Source: Diplonema papillatum
Lineage: Eukaryota; Euglenozoa; Diplonemea; Diplonemida; Diplonemidae
DNA: 64,000 nucleotides
Direction: 5' to 3'
NCBI GenBank assembly: GCA_030068145.1
Contig: JAPJBO010000022.1
Span: 62,001 to 126,000, forward strand
How positions within the stretch are numbered: position 1 is the stretch's first letter; each line of letters starts with the position of its first letter. A program made the translations under genes and the position numbers. Positions 43,340 through 53,919 of this stretch are shown in pieces. The notes below the pieces were generated by a model. It made no database searches. It saw only the letters and a list, made by a program, of their open reading frames with translations, and was not told the DNA's origin.

Positions 43340-46300
43340 TCAAGTAACCGCCGATGCTCCCGCAGGTTGCGAGTGGGGGTCCGTGTTCAACTGGGGGTGG
43401 TGCCTTGTACAGCACCTCGCGATCCCTTCGTTGTCTGCTTCGCACTCGCCGCAGCGCCCCAGTCTGTGGATCGAGCAGTATAGCATCCGCGGCCTTAGGC
43501 CGTCTCCTTCATGGTGGTGTTGTTTATACCGGCAACACGTCTCCGCTGGCAAGCGCTTTTTCGCACATTCCTTACATCGGGGCTTTCTGTGTAGCGTGCA
43601 AATCTCGCCGGGGCGTGATGTGTTCACCGCGTCTTCTGGGGCCTTCTTCGGTTGCGACCCTCTGCACGCTCCTGCACCTGAAACCTTGTTTATCATCTCC
43701 GCCCTCGCCTTCCAGTCGGCCTTTCCTTGTGCCCATCCTGCGGGGTAGGCTTCCTCCGGGATATAGGTTGCCGCCCATTCCAGGTGTTGGGGGTACAACG
43801 TGGTCTCCGTCTGTGTCGGCCTCAGCGTTCTTACGTGCTCCCGGATGCCGAGGATGACCGCGTCGGTTGTCTCCGTGAGTTGCGCGCGCCGCGAAGCACC
43901 CCTCACGACTGTTCCCCCGACGGAGGTCAAGATCGTCGTCGCACATTCGTGGCCATAGAACCACGGCCGTCCTGTCACCTTCTTGTAGGCGCTGCCTAGC
44001 TCGACCAGACTCATCGCCTTTCCGAGTCCGGAGGCCCGAAATGCTGCGAGATCTGCCTCCTGCTGCTCTCGCGTTGGGCGCTGTTGTTGCACGAGGTCCA
44101 TCGCCGCGTTGCTGAGTGCATCTGCGTCCACATTCTCCTCGCGCTTGACGTGCTCCGCCCGTAGCGTGAGTCGCTGCCGCAGGGCTACCATCTTTTCTAT
44201 TGCACGGGTCAATAGCGGCTTCAGGTCTTCCGAACACGCCATTTTTCGGTTGGTCTGCCCAATTACCAGAGCCGAGTCGCCGCGGATGGTGCACTGCTTT
44301 CCTTCCGTTCCTTCTGCCTCTTCCAAAAGCTGTAGCCCTGCCAACATTCCTTCGTACTCGGCAACGTTGTTGCTGCGCACATTTGGCAGCGGGAGCACAA
44401 TCTGCGAGACCTTTACGCCTTCTTTGTATAGGACTGCTCCTGCACCCGCCACAGCAAAAGCCGTACCGTTCGCCCTTGCTCCTCCGTCAAAGTAAACCGC
44501 TATCCCGCCACCTGCTGCGCCTTCTGGTAGCACCCGACGCGCTGTAGTGGCCTTCTGTGCTGGGGGTTTTGGCGCCGAGTAGTACCGGTTCCTGAGCGCC
44601 GGGAGCCGGCATCCGGTGCACAACTCGAAGTCCACCGCTAACTCAACGAAGCTTACCCCCAGCTCATGCCCTGGAGGCGCCCAGTTCAACTCTCTCAGCC
44701 AGTCCGTGAACGCCATCCACATCTCCGGGCCGTATTTCCACTTGGTTGAAACCGCTGAGGGCGCGATGTCTGGCACTACCAGCTTGTGCGGCTCGGCCGG
44801 TCTCCATTGTCGCGGGTATTCTAGGGTCCGATGGTGACGTGTGGATCTGTCCAGCATTTCATCCGCCCCTTGGCGTGCTGTCAGGACCTCCACGAAGAAG
44901 AGATGCAGCGTCTCCAGCAGGCGAAGTAGCTTCTCCCGTTCCCTGGGCAGGTGTTCCGAGTCTGCCTGGGGGGCGGGGGCTACTCCGCACATTCGCAAGC
45001 ACGGTGGCCAACTCTGCTGCGCGGCCGTCAGTTCCGCGTACTTCACGCGTGTCTGTTCCCAGGCCGGGCACTTCCAAAACAAGTGTTCGACCGTCTCGCG
45101 CTCCTGCGTGTTGCAGTACGGGCACCCCCTCTCGCTCAGCCCCGTCCGCCCGGTGACCGGCGTGGCTCCTGCGATGACTGACCTCAGCAGTCCGGCTTGG
45201 TAGGCTGTGAGAGGTGAGTTCTGCTTCTCTAAGAGGCTCCTGGTTGCTGTAAAATCGACCCCGCTTTGAACCCCCCCGAAATCGTTTCCTCTCCTCGCTG
45301 CTAGTCGAACCATCTCGCGCATGCGTAGAGAGTGTCGCAGGTCGTGTTGTAGGAGGCGTGTGTTGCCCTCCTGCGCCGCGTCGTGTACAATGCCTTCCCC
45401 TACCTCATTCACATACGCGATGCACGTAGGTGTCACCCACCGCCATTGGAGTTTGTCCAGCGCCTCCTTCAAGAAGGCAAAGGGGCCGTGTAGCTTTGCG
45501 AGTTCTTCTCTGTGGACCCACGCCGTTTCCGCCAACGCTCGCGCGTATCCCCACTTTTTGACCTGTTCGGCCCAGGTTGTGATCTGCCTGTACATTGGGA
45601 CAACGCCTGGGTCTAATCTATGCCCGTGGTGCAGCACGTGCAACACTGCTTCTTGCGCTCGTCGGGGCGGCCCCGTCCAAACTGACTCGGTGAACCTCCT
45701 CCTCATGCGTTCGACTTCCTGCTTCCCGATCGCCGTCACCGCTGCCCCATAGTACAATTTTGAGCCCGCCGTCATGCTGACGGCGAGGTCTCGTGCACCA
45801 GCTGGGAGCGGGAGGCAGGTCGCCCTTTTCAACACGTTGTCGACCAGTTCCGCTACCCGCTTGGACTGCTGGAGAGGCTTGCTTGGCGGTACCTGCTTCG
45901 TTGTCAGCATCACTCCCAGAACGTCAAACGTGGTCTGTCTTGCTATCGTCTCTGGTCGTGCTACCGCTTCTCCGGCTCCATTACTCTCCGTGTAGTGGAT
46001 TTCTTCGGGGGCGTCCCGCGCTGTCGTAAACCACAGGGACTTCACTTGCGTACAGACTTTCATCCCTGTAAGCCCCGCGAACGTTCCCGACCGATTGGCC
46101 GCTTCTTGCAGCTGCGCGAGGCTCTTCAATAGCGCGTATACATCATCCACGTAGGATAGCGGGATCGCCGCTTCGATGTCCGCGACGTGCCGCATCCAGA
46201 CGCTGATAAGCACGTTAATCAGCACCACGCTCAATGGGCATCCCTGCATGATCCCGTTCGTTGGCACGAAGCCTTCCCCCAGTTCTGTCCCAATACGGAA

Positions 46301-48637
46301 ATGGCGCTGCATGCCGGAATATGCCGCACGCAGGGTCTGCAGCACGGTTGGGTGAAACCCCAGCTCCTCTGCTAACCGGAAAGCGATGTCGATCGGCACG
46401 GAGTCGAAACACTTCTTGAAGTCCAGCGCCAGCCCGTACAACGGCTCCCCCGTCACGTGCGCTTCCTCTATGAGGGCTGCTAGGTGCCAGACCAGGTCGT
46501 CCGTTCCGTGCTTCTTTCGGCAGCCGTGGAGGCCGCTTGGCACCACCTTGTCCATCCACTCAAGCGCCTCCTTGGCCCGTATCGCCGCCCACAGCCTGTA
46601 CAGGACTGGCGTGATCGATATCGGCCGCTGCGACATGGGATCTCCCGTGCTCCCGGGCTTCGGCAACAGGTGCAGGATTGCATGCATCAACTGTTCCGGC
46701 CATCGCCCTTCGGCTTCCACTGCGTTCATGGCCTCGGCCATGAGTTGCAGGATTTCCGTGGGCAGCTGCTGCAGTTCGAAAACGCGCCACGCGTGCAGAC
46801 CGGGCGACGTGGTCTTCTTCATCTTCTTGAGCGCTGTCCTTACATCTGCCGCGCCGATCTTCTTGCACTCCATTTGCTGCGGGGCAGGCAGATTCCTCGC
46901 GTAGTTAGCCTTGAAGGCCTCCCACTGCGGTTCCTCTGTGCTCGCGTACCTCTGGAAGATGCCGCCCCATGCTTCGGGTCCCCTCAGCAACTCGTCGATT
47001 TCTTTTGGACACGCCGTCAAGGTTCCGTCTTGCCGCCGCAGGAAGATCGATGGGCTTTCTTGGCTCCCAGCGAGAAACCGGTACACGTCGCCTCTGTCGG
47101 TGCTATTCCAGGCCCTCTGCACTCGGTCTTTCCACCGTCTTGTTCGCTGCTGCTTCAACGCGGCAACGGCTTCACGCTGTGATCCTTCTATCGCTTCTAC
47201 TGCTTCGGTCAGGCGCTCCAGCTCGCCTATCCCGCCTTCGTCGCTGACCGTGGAGAAATGCTGCGTCAGGCATTCTCTCGGGGTTTTCCGCTGTAGCGCG
47301 TTTCTCGCATTTCGTTCCGCCAACGTCATCTCTCTCGGCTGCTCTCCGTCTAGCCTTCGGCCTGCCTCGGCAATCACGGTTCGCAGCATTCCAAGCACCC
47401 TGTCCCGTTGCCTGGTCGACCTATTCCCGGCTCCCCTCGCCGAGACTGCCTGCCGCGCCGAAACATGGGTGTCCCTTACAGAATGCCCTTCCGCCCTGCC
47501 TTTGCATTTCTTCACTTCGTTCTGCTGGAGGCCATGCTTGTGGATCTCAAGCAGATACGTCTCTGCCACTTCGGAGGCGTTGCGCAGTACCGCTTCTGCC
47601 CCGCCCACAGCGCGTTTCTGGCGTAGCGCCGCTTCGAGTGCGCCCTTCTCCTCTACCGGAGTTTTGAGCGGCGCCTTCCTCGGAAAGGGCGCAGGTATCC
47701 AATGCGTCCGCTTCGGAGTTGCTGCGGTCCGCATGTCAAGTGTCACGAACAGTGGACAGTGCGTTGGTATGTCGTACTGCTGCGGGTCTGCTGTCCATGT
47801 GTGAACGAGAGCTTGCGACGCGCATTCGTTCAGGAAACACAAGTCTATTCTCGTGCCTGCCGCCCCTGCCCAGCAGGTCGGCGGCGGTTCTTGCGCCGTC
47901 TTGTTTGCTGCGGCGGCCGCCGCGTCTGTCCACCCGTTTCTGCAGGCATCCCTCAAGGACACACTCTCTTCTACTGTCGTGTTGAGGTCCCCTACGATGG
48001 CGACCGGCACCTGCCCGAGTCCTGCCGCCATTTCAAATACTTCGGCCAGGAACCTTTCCCGCTCCCTGGCAACTCCTGACTCCTTTCCTACCTGCGCGTA
48101 CACCGAAATCACGTGCAACACCGAACGAGCACTGCCCGTCGCGATCACGGCATGCGCTACCCGCGTGCTTTCTACTAGCCTCGTCTCCAGCTCCGTCCTT
48201 GGGCGCGCTTTCGAGGCTACTACACTGTCGCGCGTTACTACGGCGGCGCCTCCTGGCGCACGCTGTCCTATTCCGTTCGCGCCGATAACTATCGGGACGT
48301 CTTCTCCCCAAAAGCACTTTCTGCCGTATGCCGCAAGGTACATCTCGCATGTCCTCTTGCCCTCCGGGCCCACTCGGGTCTCTTGACAGGCCACTATATC
48401 CGCCGGCAGTGTTGCCACCGCGCGGCATCTTGAATTCATGGAGCCCAGGTTCACCGTGGCAAGCACGATCTGATTTGCCTGGCGCGACTCGGCTCTGGCT
48501 GAGGGTCGGGGCGCGGCTGCGGGTGTCAGCTCCTCCACGCTTACTCGGGAAATCTCGGGGCCTAGGGAAGCCAGAAACCGTAAAGCCACGTCGGGGAGCC
48601 TGAGCGCGTCATAATGCTGCGGGCGGTGGGTTAGCAC
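43340..48637 (-). CDS. LINE ORF2: APE endonuclease, RT, zinc segments, RNase H
   Basis: The open frame of 1,765 residues continues the OTU-containing frame upstream after a frameshift near 48660. Residues about 55-310 are an APE-type endonuclease: ATVNLGSMNS, ADIVACQETRV, VAIVGDLNTTVEES and IPTHCPLFVTLDM. The RT spans about 640-950 with LALDFKKCFDSVP near 739, NGIMQGCPLSVVLIN, and the catalytic LSYVDDVYALL near 827. A CPYCNTQERETVEHLFWKCP zinc segment is near 1171. RNase H follows at about 1380-1530 with VYFDGGARANG, NNVAEYEGMLAGLQLLEE, IRGDSALVIG and VDADALSNAAMD. The last 100 residues are Cys/His-rich, with CTLHRKPRCKECAKKRLP and CSIHRLGRCGECEADNEG. All catalytic residues are present. Confidence 0.93.
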   Translation of the reverse strand: MLTHRPQHYDALRLPDVALRFLASLGPEISRVSVEELTPAAAPRPSARAESRQANQIVLATVNLGSMNSRCRAVATLPADIVACQETRVGPEGKRTCEMYLAAYGRKCFWGEDVPIVIGANGIGQRAPGGAAVVTRDSVVASKARPRTELETRLVESTRVAHAVIATGSARSVLHVISVYAQVGKESGVARERERFLAEVFEMAAGLGQVPVAIVGDLNTTVEESVSLRDACRNGWTDAAAAAANKTAQEPPPTCWAGAAGTRIDLCFLNECASQALVHTWTADPQQYDIPTHCPLFVTLDMRTAATPKRTHWIPAPFPRKAPLKTPVEEKGALEAALRQKRAVGGAEAVLRNASEVAETYLLEIHKHGLQQNEVKKCKGRAEGHSVRDTHVSARQAVSARGAGNRSTRQRDRVLGMLRTVIAEAGRRLDGEQPREMTLAERNARNALQRKTPRECLTQHFSTVSDEGGIGELERLTEAVEAIEGSQREAVAALKQQRTRRWKDRVQRAWNSTDRGDVYRFLAGSQESPSIFLRRQDGTLTACPKEIDELLRGPEAWGGIFQRYASTEEPQWEAFKANYARNLPAPQQMECKKIGAADVRTALKKMKKTTSPGLHAWRVFELQQLPTEILQLMAEAMNAVEAEGRWPEQLMHAILHLLPKPGSTGDPMSQRPISITPVLYRLWAAIRAKEALEWMDKVVPSGLHGCRKKHGTDDLVWHLAALIEEAHVTGEPLYGLALDFKKCFDSVPIDIAFRLAEELGFHPTVLQTLRAAYSGMQRHFRIGTELGEGFVPTNGIMQGCPLSVVLINVLISVWMRHVADIEAAIPLSYVDDVYALLKSLAQLQEAANRSGTFAGLTGMKVCTQVKSLWFTTARDAPEEIHYTESNGAGEAVARPETIARQTTFDVLGVMLTTKQVPPSKPLQQSKRVAELVDNVLKRATCLPLPAGARDLAVSMTAGSKLYYGAAVTAIGKQEVERMRRRFTESVWTGPPRRAQEAVLHVLHHGHRLDPGVVPMYRQITTWAEQVKKWGYARALAETAWVHREELAKLHGPFAFLKEALDKLQWRWVTPTCIAYVNEVGEGIVHDAAQEGNTRLLQHDLRHSLRMREMVRLAARRGNDFGGVQSGVDFTATRSLLEKQNSPLTAYQAGLLRSVIAGATPVTGRTGLSERGCPYCNTQERETVEHLFWKCPAWEQTRVKYAELTAAQQSWPPCLRMCGVAPAPQADSEHLPREREKLLRLLETLHLFFVEVLTARQGADEMLDRSTRHHRTLEYPRQWRPAEPHKLVVPDIAPSAVSTKWKYGPEMWMAFTDWLRELNWAPPGHELGVSFVELAVDFELCTGCRLPALRNRYYSAPKPPAQKATTARRVLPEGAAGGGIAVYFDGGARANGTAFAVAGAGAVLYKEGVKVSQIVLPLPNVRSNNVAEYEGMLAGLQLLEEAEGTEGKQCTIRGDSALVIGQTNRKMACSEDLKPLLTRAIEKMVALRQRLTLRAEHVKREENVDADALSNAAMDLVQQQRPTREQQEADLAAFRASGLGKAMSLVELGSAYKKVTGRPWFYGHECATTILTSVGGTVVRGASRRAQLTETTDAVILGIREHVRTLRPTQTETTLYPQHLEWAATYIPEEAYPAGWAQGKADWKARAEMINKVSGAGACRGSQPKKAPEDAVNTSRPGEICTLHRKPRCKECAKKRLPAETCCRYKQHHHEGDGLRPRMLYCSIHRLGRCGECEADNEGIARCCTRHHPQLNTDPHSQPAGASAVT

Positions 48638-48656
48638 AATGACCCGTGATGGGTTT

Positions 48657-49646
48657 TCAGCTCTCCCCTCTCGTGTTACACCAGTTAAGTCGCCTGCTGA
48701 GTACCCATATGCTTGCCTTCAGTACCTCCGCTGCAGCCTGCAGCGTTACGGGGCCCCCATGCACACCATCCTGCGCGATGTCAAAGAGGTACTCGGAGAG
48801 TGCTTGGCCTTCGAGGGGGTGGGTGATCGGCGGAAAATTCCGGAGCTGCCAGGTCACTTTTTGTCGTAGTGACGCCACCGGAAGACTTAGCTTGCTCCCT
48901 CTTAACAGCGCTGCAAACTGGCTGTTTCCGTCCTCCTCTACTAGCACGCGCTTCGCCGCCAGTACTTCCGCCACCGCATCTATTTTGTCCTCATCGCTTT
49001 GCGCTGCCATTCGTCGTTGTTGTTGGGGGACGACGGTTGTTCCCCTCGGTCGTGCTTCCTGATTGGCTTTCCTGCTACCCTTCGCCTGTCCCTTCACCCG
49101 TTCGGGGTTTTGCACGCTCGCCGCGTGTCGCTGCTGCTGCCGTCGTGGTCCCTTGGTCCGGTCTTCTTGGCGTTGGTTCGGTCGCGCGTTCGCCTGTTGT
49201 GGCACTCCTTCTTGGGGGGGCGCAACTAGTAGCCGGGCAATTGGAATTGCGTTGGTCTCTGCTTGTTCCAGTATGCGTATACCTTGCTCCGGGAGGGCGA
49301 GCCTATCGTAGTGTTGTGGCATGTATGTGATAACTATGGTTCGGTCTGCCCCGTCGGACCTCCACCGCTTTACTGCGCTCCGGTGGCTCGCATTCACAAC
49401 CCAGATGTTACAGTTCTGGACTTGTGCTGCTGCATGCAGGGTTAATTCATCCCGGTAGGTCCGGTTGGTTCCCATTCTCTCTAAATACTGCGCCATTTCC
49501 TCCCCCCCGACGTGGTCCCAGTATCTCGCGGTATGCGCCTCTATGTGTCGAACTACCTTTTCTCGTAGTGTGCGAGCATCGATCCCGCCGTAGCTTTCGG
49601 CAATCGCCGAGAACTGGCAGTTTCCGTCTCCCGGGACCTGGGTCAA
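48657..49646 (-). CDS. LINE ORF2 N-terminal part: two OTU-like domains
   Basis: The frame begins QVPGDGNCQFSAIAESYGG, with the Cys of an OTU-type cysteine protease (DGNCQF), and continues to VITYMPQHYDRLALPE, with the expected catalytic His (HYD). After an Arg/Gln-rich linker a second, related domain starts VLVEEDGNSQFAALLRG, where the Cys is replaced by Ser, and runs to AAAEVLKASIWVLSRR. Its His-bearing end, VLTHRPQHYDALRLPD, lies in the next frame at the start of the 1,765-residue part. One frameshift therefore separates the two. Upstream, an ATG at 49692 is in a different frame (MVGGGLSGWHTKWAQF), suggesting a second frameshift near the start of ORF2. I place the break from sequence continuity with the first OTU domain. 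Confidence 0.8.
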   Translation of the reverse strand: MTQVPGDGNCQFSAIAESYGGIDARTLREKVVRHIEAHTARYWDHVGGEEMAQYLERMGTNRTYRDELTLHAAAQVQNCNIWVVNASHRSAVKRWRSDGADRTIVITYMPQHYDRLALPEQGIRILEQAETNAIPIARLLVAPPQEGVPQQANARPNQRQEDRTKGPRRQQQRHAASVQNPERVKGQAKGSRKANQEARPRGTTVVPQQQRRMAAQSDEDKIDAVAEVLAAKRVLVEEDGNSQFAALLRGSKLSLPVASLRQKVTWQLRNFPPITHPLEGQALSEYLFDIAQDGVHGGPVTLQAAAEVLKASIWVLSRRLNWCNTRGES

Positions 49647-49704
49647 ATTGCGCCCATTTCGTGTGCCATCCGCTCAATCCACCTCCGACCATGTCGGCCT
49701 CCCT

Positions 49705-51543
49705 TCATTTGGCTGCTGTCGACATGAACCCGACCAACGTTGACTGTCTGTCGGGCTTCTTTGTCGTGGCTGCCGCGGAGCTGTGCATCTTGGCCGGGGG
49801 CTTTGTCTCGCTTCGCTTTCGAGACGCTGACTCGGTTCCGGACCGTGCCCTCTTCTTGGTCCCCGTCCTCTGGTCTTCCTGTTTGGCCTCCTTGGTCTTC
49901 TTCTTCTTCTTCTTCTTCTTGTCCTCTTCGTTGTCCGTGCTCGGCCCACGACGCGGGGATGGTGACTTTCGTGTCCCCAGCTGCTTTACCTGCCCTTCAG
50001 CCAGCTGTCTTGTCAATTCTTCGATCTGCCTGAGGGCTTCTACTAGCTGCGCACGCAGCTGCGCCATCTCCGTTGCGCCACCTGTTTGCTCGGGGGCGGC
50101 TGGCTGTTCTGTCCCGGTTGTCCATTGTATTGGGCATCCGCCGCTTCTGCCTTTCCCCCCCTTGCCTCCCTTTCCGGTGTCGTCTCTCTTCCCGCCTTTG
50201 CCACCCTCACTTCCCTTCGGTGAACCCTTCTCTGCGTGCGGTTGCTCGGTGGACTCGCGCCAGAGAGCTCGCCCTTGCTTTCTTCCGTATCATGACAGGA
50301 ACTCTGCCCACGTGTACTTCTCCCGCTCTCTTGCTGTGCCGGCTTCTGCTGGATCCTGCCTTGTTTCCTGGGCAGGGGCCTGCACCCACCTTTGCTCCGC
50401 CTCGGCAACCGGCCGAGCGGTCGACACGTCGATGCGCAGGTCCGAGCCCGTGATGCCGAAAACCCATGCGGGCGGTTCCGTGCCTCTCACAACCGCGAGT
50501 GCCTTCTCTCTCTTCGGGATGACCTTGATCGCGGTCACCCCTTCCCACCCCGCCCTTCTCAAGTACTCCTCGACTTGGGCGGCGGTCGTCTGCCTCGCGA
50601 AACCAAACGCGTCCCACGTCTTCCCGTTAGTTTTCGGGACTGACTTCTCGCCCACGGCGGCTCGCACCTCTTCCTCAGATCCCTCAGTTACCCGGAGCCC
50701 AAGTCCCCGTCTGTTGGCCGCTAGTCTTCGGACCTGCGTGGGCAGGCTTTTCGCCAGTTCCTTCGCTTCGGCCAGCGCCGTACTTGCGGACAGCCAGACG
50801 ACGGTCCCTGCGTCCGCCTTTGGGACGACGAAAACCCCGCGGTGGCCCGACGCGGCTTCCAGCTTCCTCACCTGCTCTTGAGGGGCGCGCATCAGCGCGC
50901 CGAGAGAGCGCGCCGGATCCTCGGCCCTGCCTCGTGTCTCGACCCCCGTGATCAGGACGTCGGTGACGCCTTGCTCCGTGGCAAACCGCCCGAGGTAGGC
51001 CCTCAGGTTTGCCGTCGCCTCTCCCCACTCGTCTGCCGTTGTGTGTCGTCGAGGGACACACACTGACAGCCTCTGTAGGCCGTGGTCGCGGTCGCCGGCC
51101 TGGCTACACGCTTCCGGCATGGCCGCACGCTTGCATGTCAGCTTCGAGCCGACCTTCTTCTCGCCCAGTTGGAATACCGTTCCGGTCGCTGTCTCGGTGC
51201 GGGTTCCGCGCCTGACGACGATCGGGCCGGGTTGCCCCGTAAGGCCCGCTAGCTCCGGCACTGCGCCCATGACGACCGCGCGAGCCTCGTTCCTCTTAGC
51301 GTCACCGATGGCCTTCATAGCCTCCGAGCGGCTAGCAATGGCTACCCCAGCTGCGTCACTGTCCCGCAGCTTTCGTACGTCGACGACTGGGACATCCCAG
51401 TCCTCGCCACGCAGCTCGGCGGTCTGCGGGCTACTCTTCGCTGGCACCCACTGCCATGGGGCCCCCTTCCCGGTCTGCGTCGGCCGCACAGCCTCGTTGG
51501 AGGTGTTGCGTTGCCCAGGACCACCGCTTGGAGGTGCAGACAT
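49705..51543 (-). CDS. LINE ORF1 protein, with one in-frame TGA
   Basis: From the ATG at 51543 the frame gives 417 residues to a TGA at 50290-50292, and the same frame then continues open to 49705. The first part has a repeated fold-like region (VTDVLITGVETRGRAEDPARS, VFVVPKADAGTVVWLSAS) that looks like nucleic-acid-binding, although I do not recognise a named domain. The part after the stop has a Gly/Lys-rich stretch and a leucine-zipper-like coiled coil (MAQLRAQLVEALRQIEELTR), followed by poly-Lys. LINE ORF1 proteins usually combine a coiled coil with RNA-binding domains, so the downstream part belongs to the same protein. The stop may be a mutation in this copy. Confidence 0.75.
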
Positions 51544-51583
51544 TGATAGGTATCGTTTGTGTGATATTTTTATTCTCCCAGTC

Positions 51584-51585
<2 letters not shown>

Positions 51586-51650
<65 letters not shown>
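51586..51650. repeat. (TG)n tract of 65 bp
   Basis: Pure dinucleotide repeat between the 5' end of the full LINE and the 3' end of a second, truncated copy. Confidence 0.98.
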
Positions 51651-51653
<3 letters not shown>

Positions 51654-53542
51654 CCTGTTTTTACGTGGTGCCCTCCTGTGCAAGAGGCGTCCACGCCTCC
51701 TTCTGTTTCAAGTAACCGCTGATGCTCCCGCAGGTTGCGAGTAGGGGTCCGTTTTCAACTGGGGGTGGTGCCTCGAACAGCACCTCGCGATTCCTTCATT
51801 GTCAGCTTCACACTCGCCGCAACGCTCCAGTCTGTGGGCTGTGCAGAATTGCACCCGCGGCCTCAGGCCATCTCCTTCATGATGTTGCTGTCTATACTGG
51901 CAACAGGTCTCCGCTGGCAGGCGCTTCTTCGCACATCCCTTGCATCGGGGCTTCCTATATAGCGCGCATATAATACGCCTGGGCGAGCCGTGTTCACGGC
52001 CCTTCGGGGCCTTCTTCGGTCGCGCCCCTCTGCACGCTCCTGCACCCGGAACCTTGTCTATCATCTCGACTGTTGCCTTCCAGTCGGTCTTCCCTTGCGC
52101 CCATTGTGCGGGGTATGCTTTCTCTGGGACATAGGTTGCTGCCCATTCTAGATGTTGAGGGAACAATGTGGTCTCAGTCCGCGCCGGCCTTAGCGTCAGT
52201 ACGTGTTCCCGGATGCCGAGGATGACCGTGTCAGTCGCCTCCGAGAGTTGCGCACGCCGCGAAGCCCCCCTGACAATTGTTCCCCCGACGGAGGTCAGGA
52301 TTGTGGTCGCACATTCGTGGCCGTAAAACCACGGCCGTCCTGTTACCTTCTTGTAGGCATTATTCAGACTCATCGCTTTTCCGAGTCCGGAGGCCCGAAA
52401 GACTGCGAGATTTGCCTCCTGCTGCGTTCGCGTCGGGCGCTGTCTCTGCACAAGGTCCATAGCCGCGTTGCTCAACGCATCGGCGTCCACGTTCTTCTCG
52501 CGCTTCACGTGCTCTACTCGCAGCGTGAGCCGCTGCCGCAGGGCTACCATTTTCGCGATCGCTCGCGTTAAAAATGGTTTCAGGTCTTCCGAACAGGCTA
52601 TCTCTCGATTGGTTCGCCCAATAATTAGGGCCGAGTCACCGCGGACGGTGCATTGTTCTCCTTCCGTCCCTTCTGCCTCTTCCAATAATTAGGGCCGAGT
52701 CACCGCGGACGGTGCATTGTTCTCCTTCCGTCCCTTCTGCCTCTTCCAAAAGTTGCAGCCCCGCTACCATTCCCTCATACTCGGCTACGTTGTTGCTGCG
52801 CACACTTGGCAGCGGGAGCACAATTTGCGAGTCCTTTACTCCCCCTCTGTAAAGGACCGCTCCTGCGCCCGCCACGGCAAATGCAGTTCAATTTGCCCTT
52901 GCTCCTCCGTCAAAGTATACTTCTATCCCACTTGTCGCACCTTCTGGCAGCACCTGCCGCGCTGTGGTCTTGTGCGCTAGGGGCAGCGGCACCGCCGAGT
53001 AATATCTGTTCTTAAGCTTCGGGAGCCGACAACCGGTGCGCAGCTCGAAGTCTACTGCTAGCTCCATGAAACTCACCCCTAGCTCATGCCCAGGCGGCGC
53101 CCACTTCAGGCCTCGCAGCCAGTCAGGGAACGCCATCCACATCTCCGGACACCGCTGAGGGCGCGATGTCAGGCACCACCAACTCCTGTGGTTCCGCGGG
53201 TCTCCATTGTCGTGGATATTCCAGCGTCGGATGGTGTCGTGTGGACCTGTCCAGCATCTCATCCGCCCCTTAGGACCGCCACGAAGAAGAGGTGTAGCGA
53301 CTCCATCAGTTGGAGTAGCTCTTTCCGTTCCCTGGGCAGAAGGTCCGTGTTTGCTGGAGCTACTCCGCACAATCGCAAGCACGGCGGCCAACTCAGCTGT
53401 GCAGCATTCAGATCCCCGTTCTTTGCGCGTATCTGCTCCCAGGCCGGGCAATTCCAGAACAGGTGCTCGACCGTCTCGCGCTCCTGCGTGTCGCAATACG
53501 GCACCCTCTCTCGCTCAGCCCGTCCGCCCGGTGACCGGCGTG
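51651..53542 (-). mobile_element. 5'-truncated LINE copy with RNase H region
   Basis: The copy is in the same orientation as the full LINE and covers its 3' third: part of the zinc segment, the RNase H and the Cys/His-rich end (CALYRKPRCKGCAKKRLP). It has several frameshifts and a ~63-bp tandem duplication at about 52624-52749. It is cut at 53542, where a fragment of the 5' part of the 57426-59945 gene begins. Confidence 0.9.
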
Positions 53543-53690
53543 CTGCCGCGAGAACACGCTGCTGGTGGTCGACCACCACCTGCGTCGAGTACGCCGTGAG
53601 CAACGGGTGTAATTCAAAAACGGCTTCATTTCAAGAGACGCCGGCCCTAAAACGCACCGAACCTTCAAACCAGCCTACTAGCTTGGGGGG
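53543..53690 (+). pseudogene. 5' fragment related to the gene at 57426-59945
   Basis: The segment includes CTGCTGGTGGTCGACCACCA and CGTCGAGTACGCCGTGAGCAA, matching the start of the gene at 57426. It then passes into the recurring phrase GAGACGCCGGCCCTAAAACG. No coding continuation follows. Confidence 0.7.
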
Positions 53691-53794
53691 GGTCAGCTGG
53701 TCGCCAGACCAGAGTTGGTCTGGAAACTGGTCTGGGTCAAAAAAAAAAAAAAATCTCAGCTCTTATTGTTTTCCCGGAGAAACCGGCTACCCAC

Positions 53795-53910
53795 AGTGTA
53801 CTACTACAGTGTGTACAGGGTACCACAGTGTACTACCACCGTGCACCACGGGGTACCACAGTGTGCTACCACGGGGTACCACAGTGTACTACCACCGTGT
53901 TCAACCACCG
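53795..53910. repeat. Short tandem repeat
   Basis: Several copies of GGTACCACAGTGTACTACCA-like phrases follow one another. Confidence 0.75.
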
Positions 53911-53919
53911 GGTGCATTG

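Larger units (their letters stand above)
43279..51585 (-). mobile_element. Nearly full-length LINE with OTU, APE, RT and RNase H domains
   Basis: The 8.3-kb element is bounded on both sides by (TG)n, with a 3' end TTGTAGACC next to (TG)13 and a 5' leader of about 42 bases before the ORF1 ATG at 51543. Its sense-strand tail is therefore (CA)n. Two truncated relatives (36903-37601 and 51651-53542) share its 3' sequence and the same kind of boundary. The OTU protease plus APE plus RNase H set recalls the RandI/Dualen group, but I see no restriction-like endonuclease. ORF1 has one stop and ORF2 has one or two frameshifts, so this copy is probably inactive. Confidence 0.9.
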
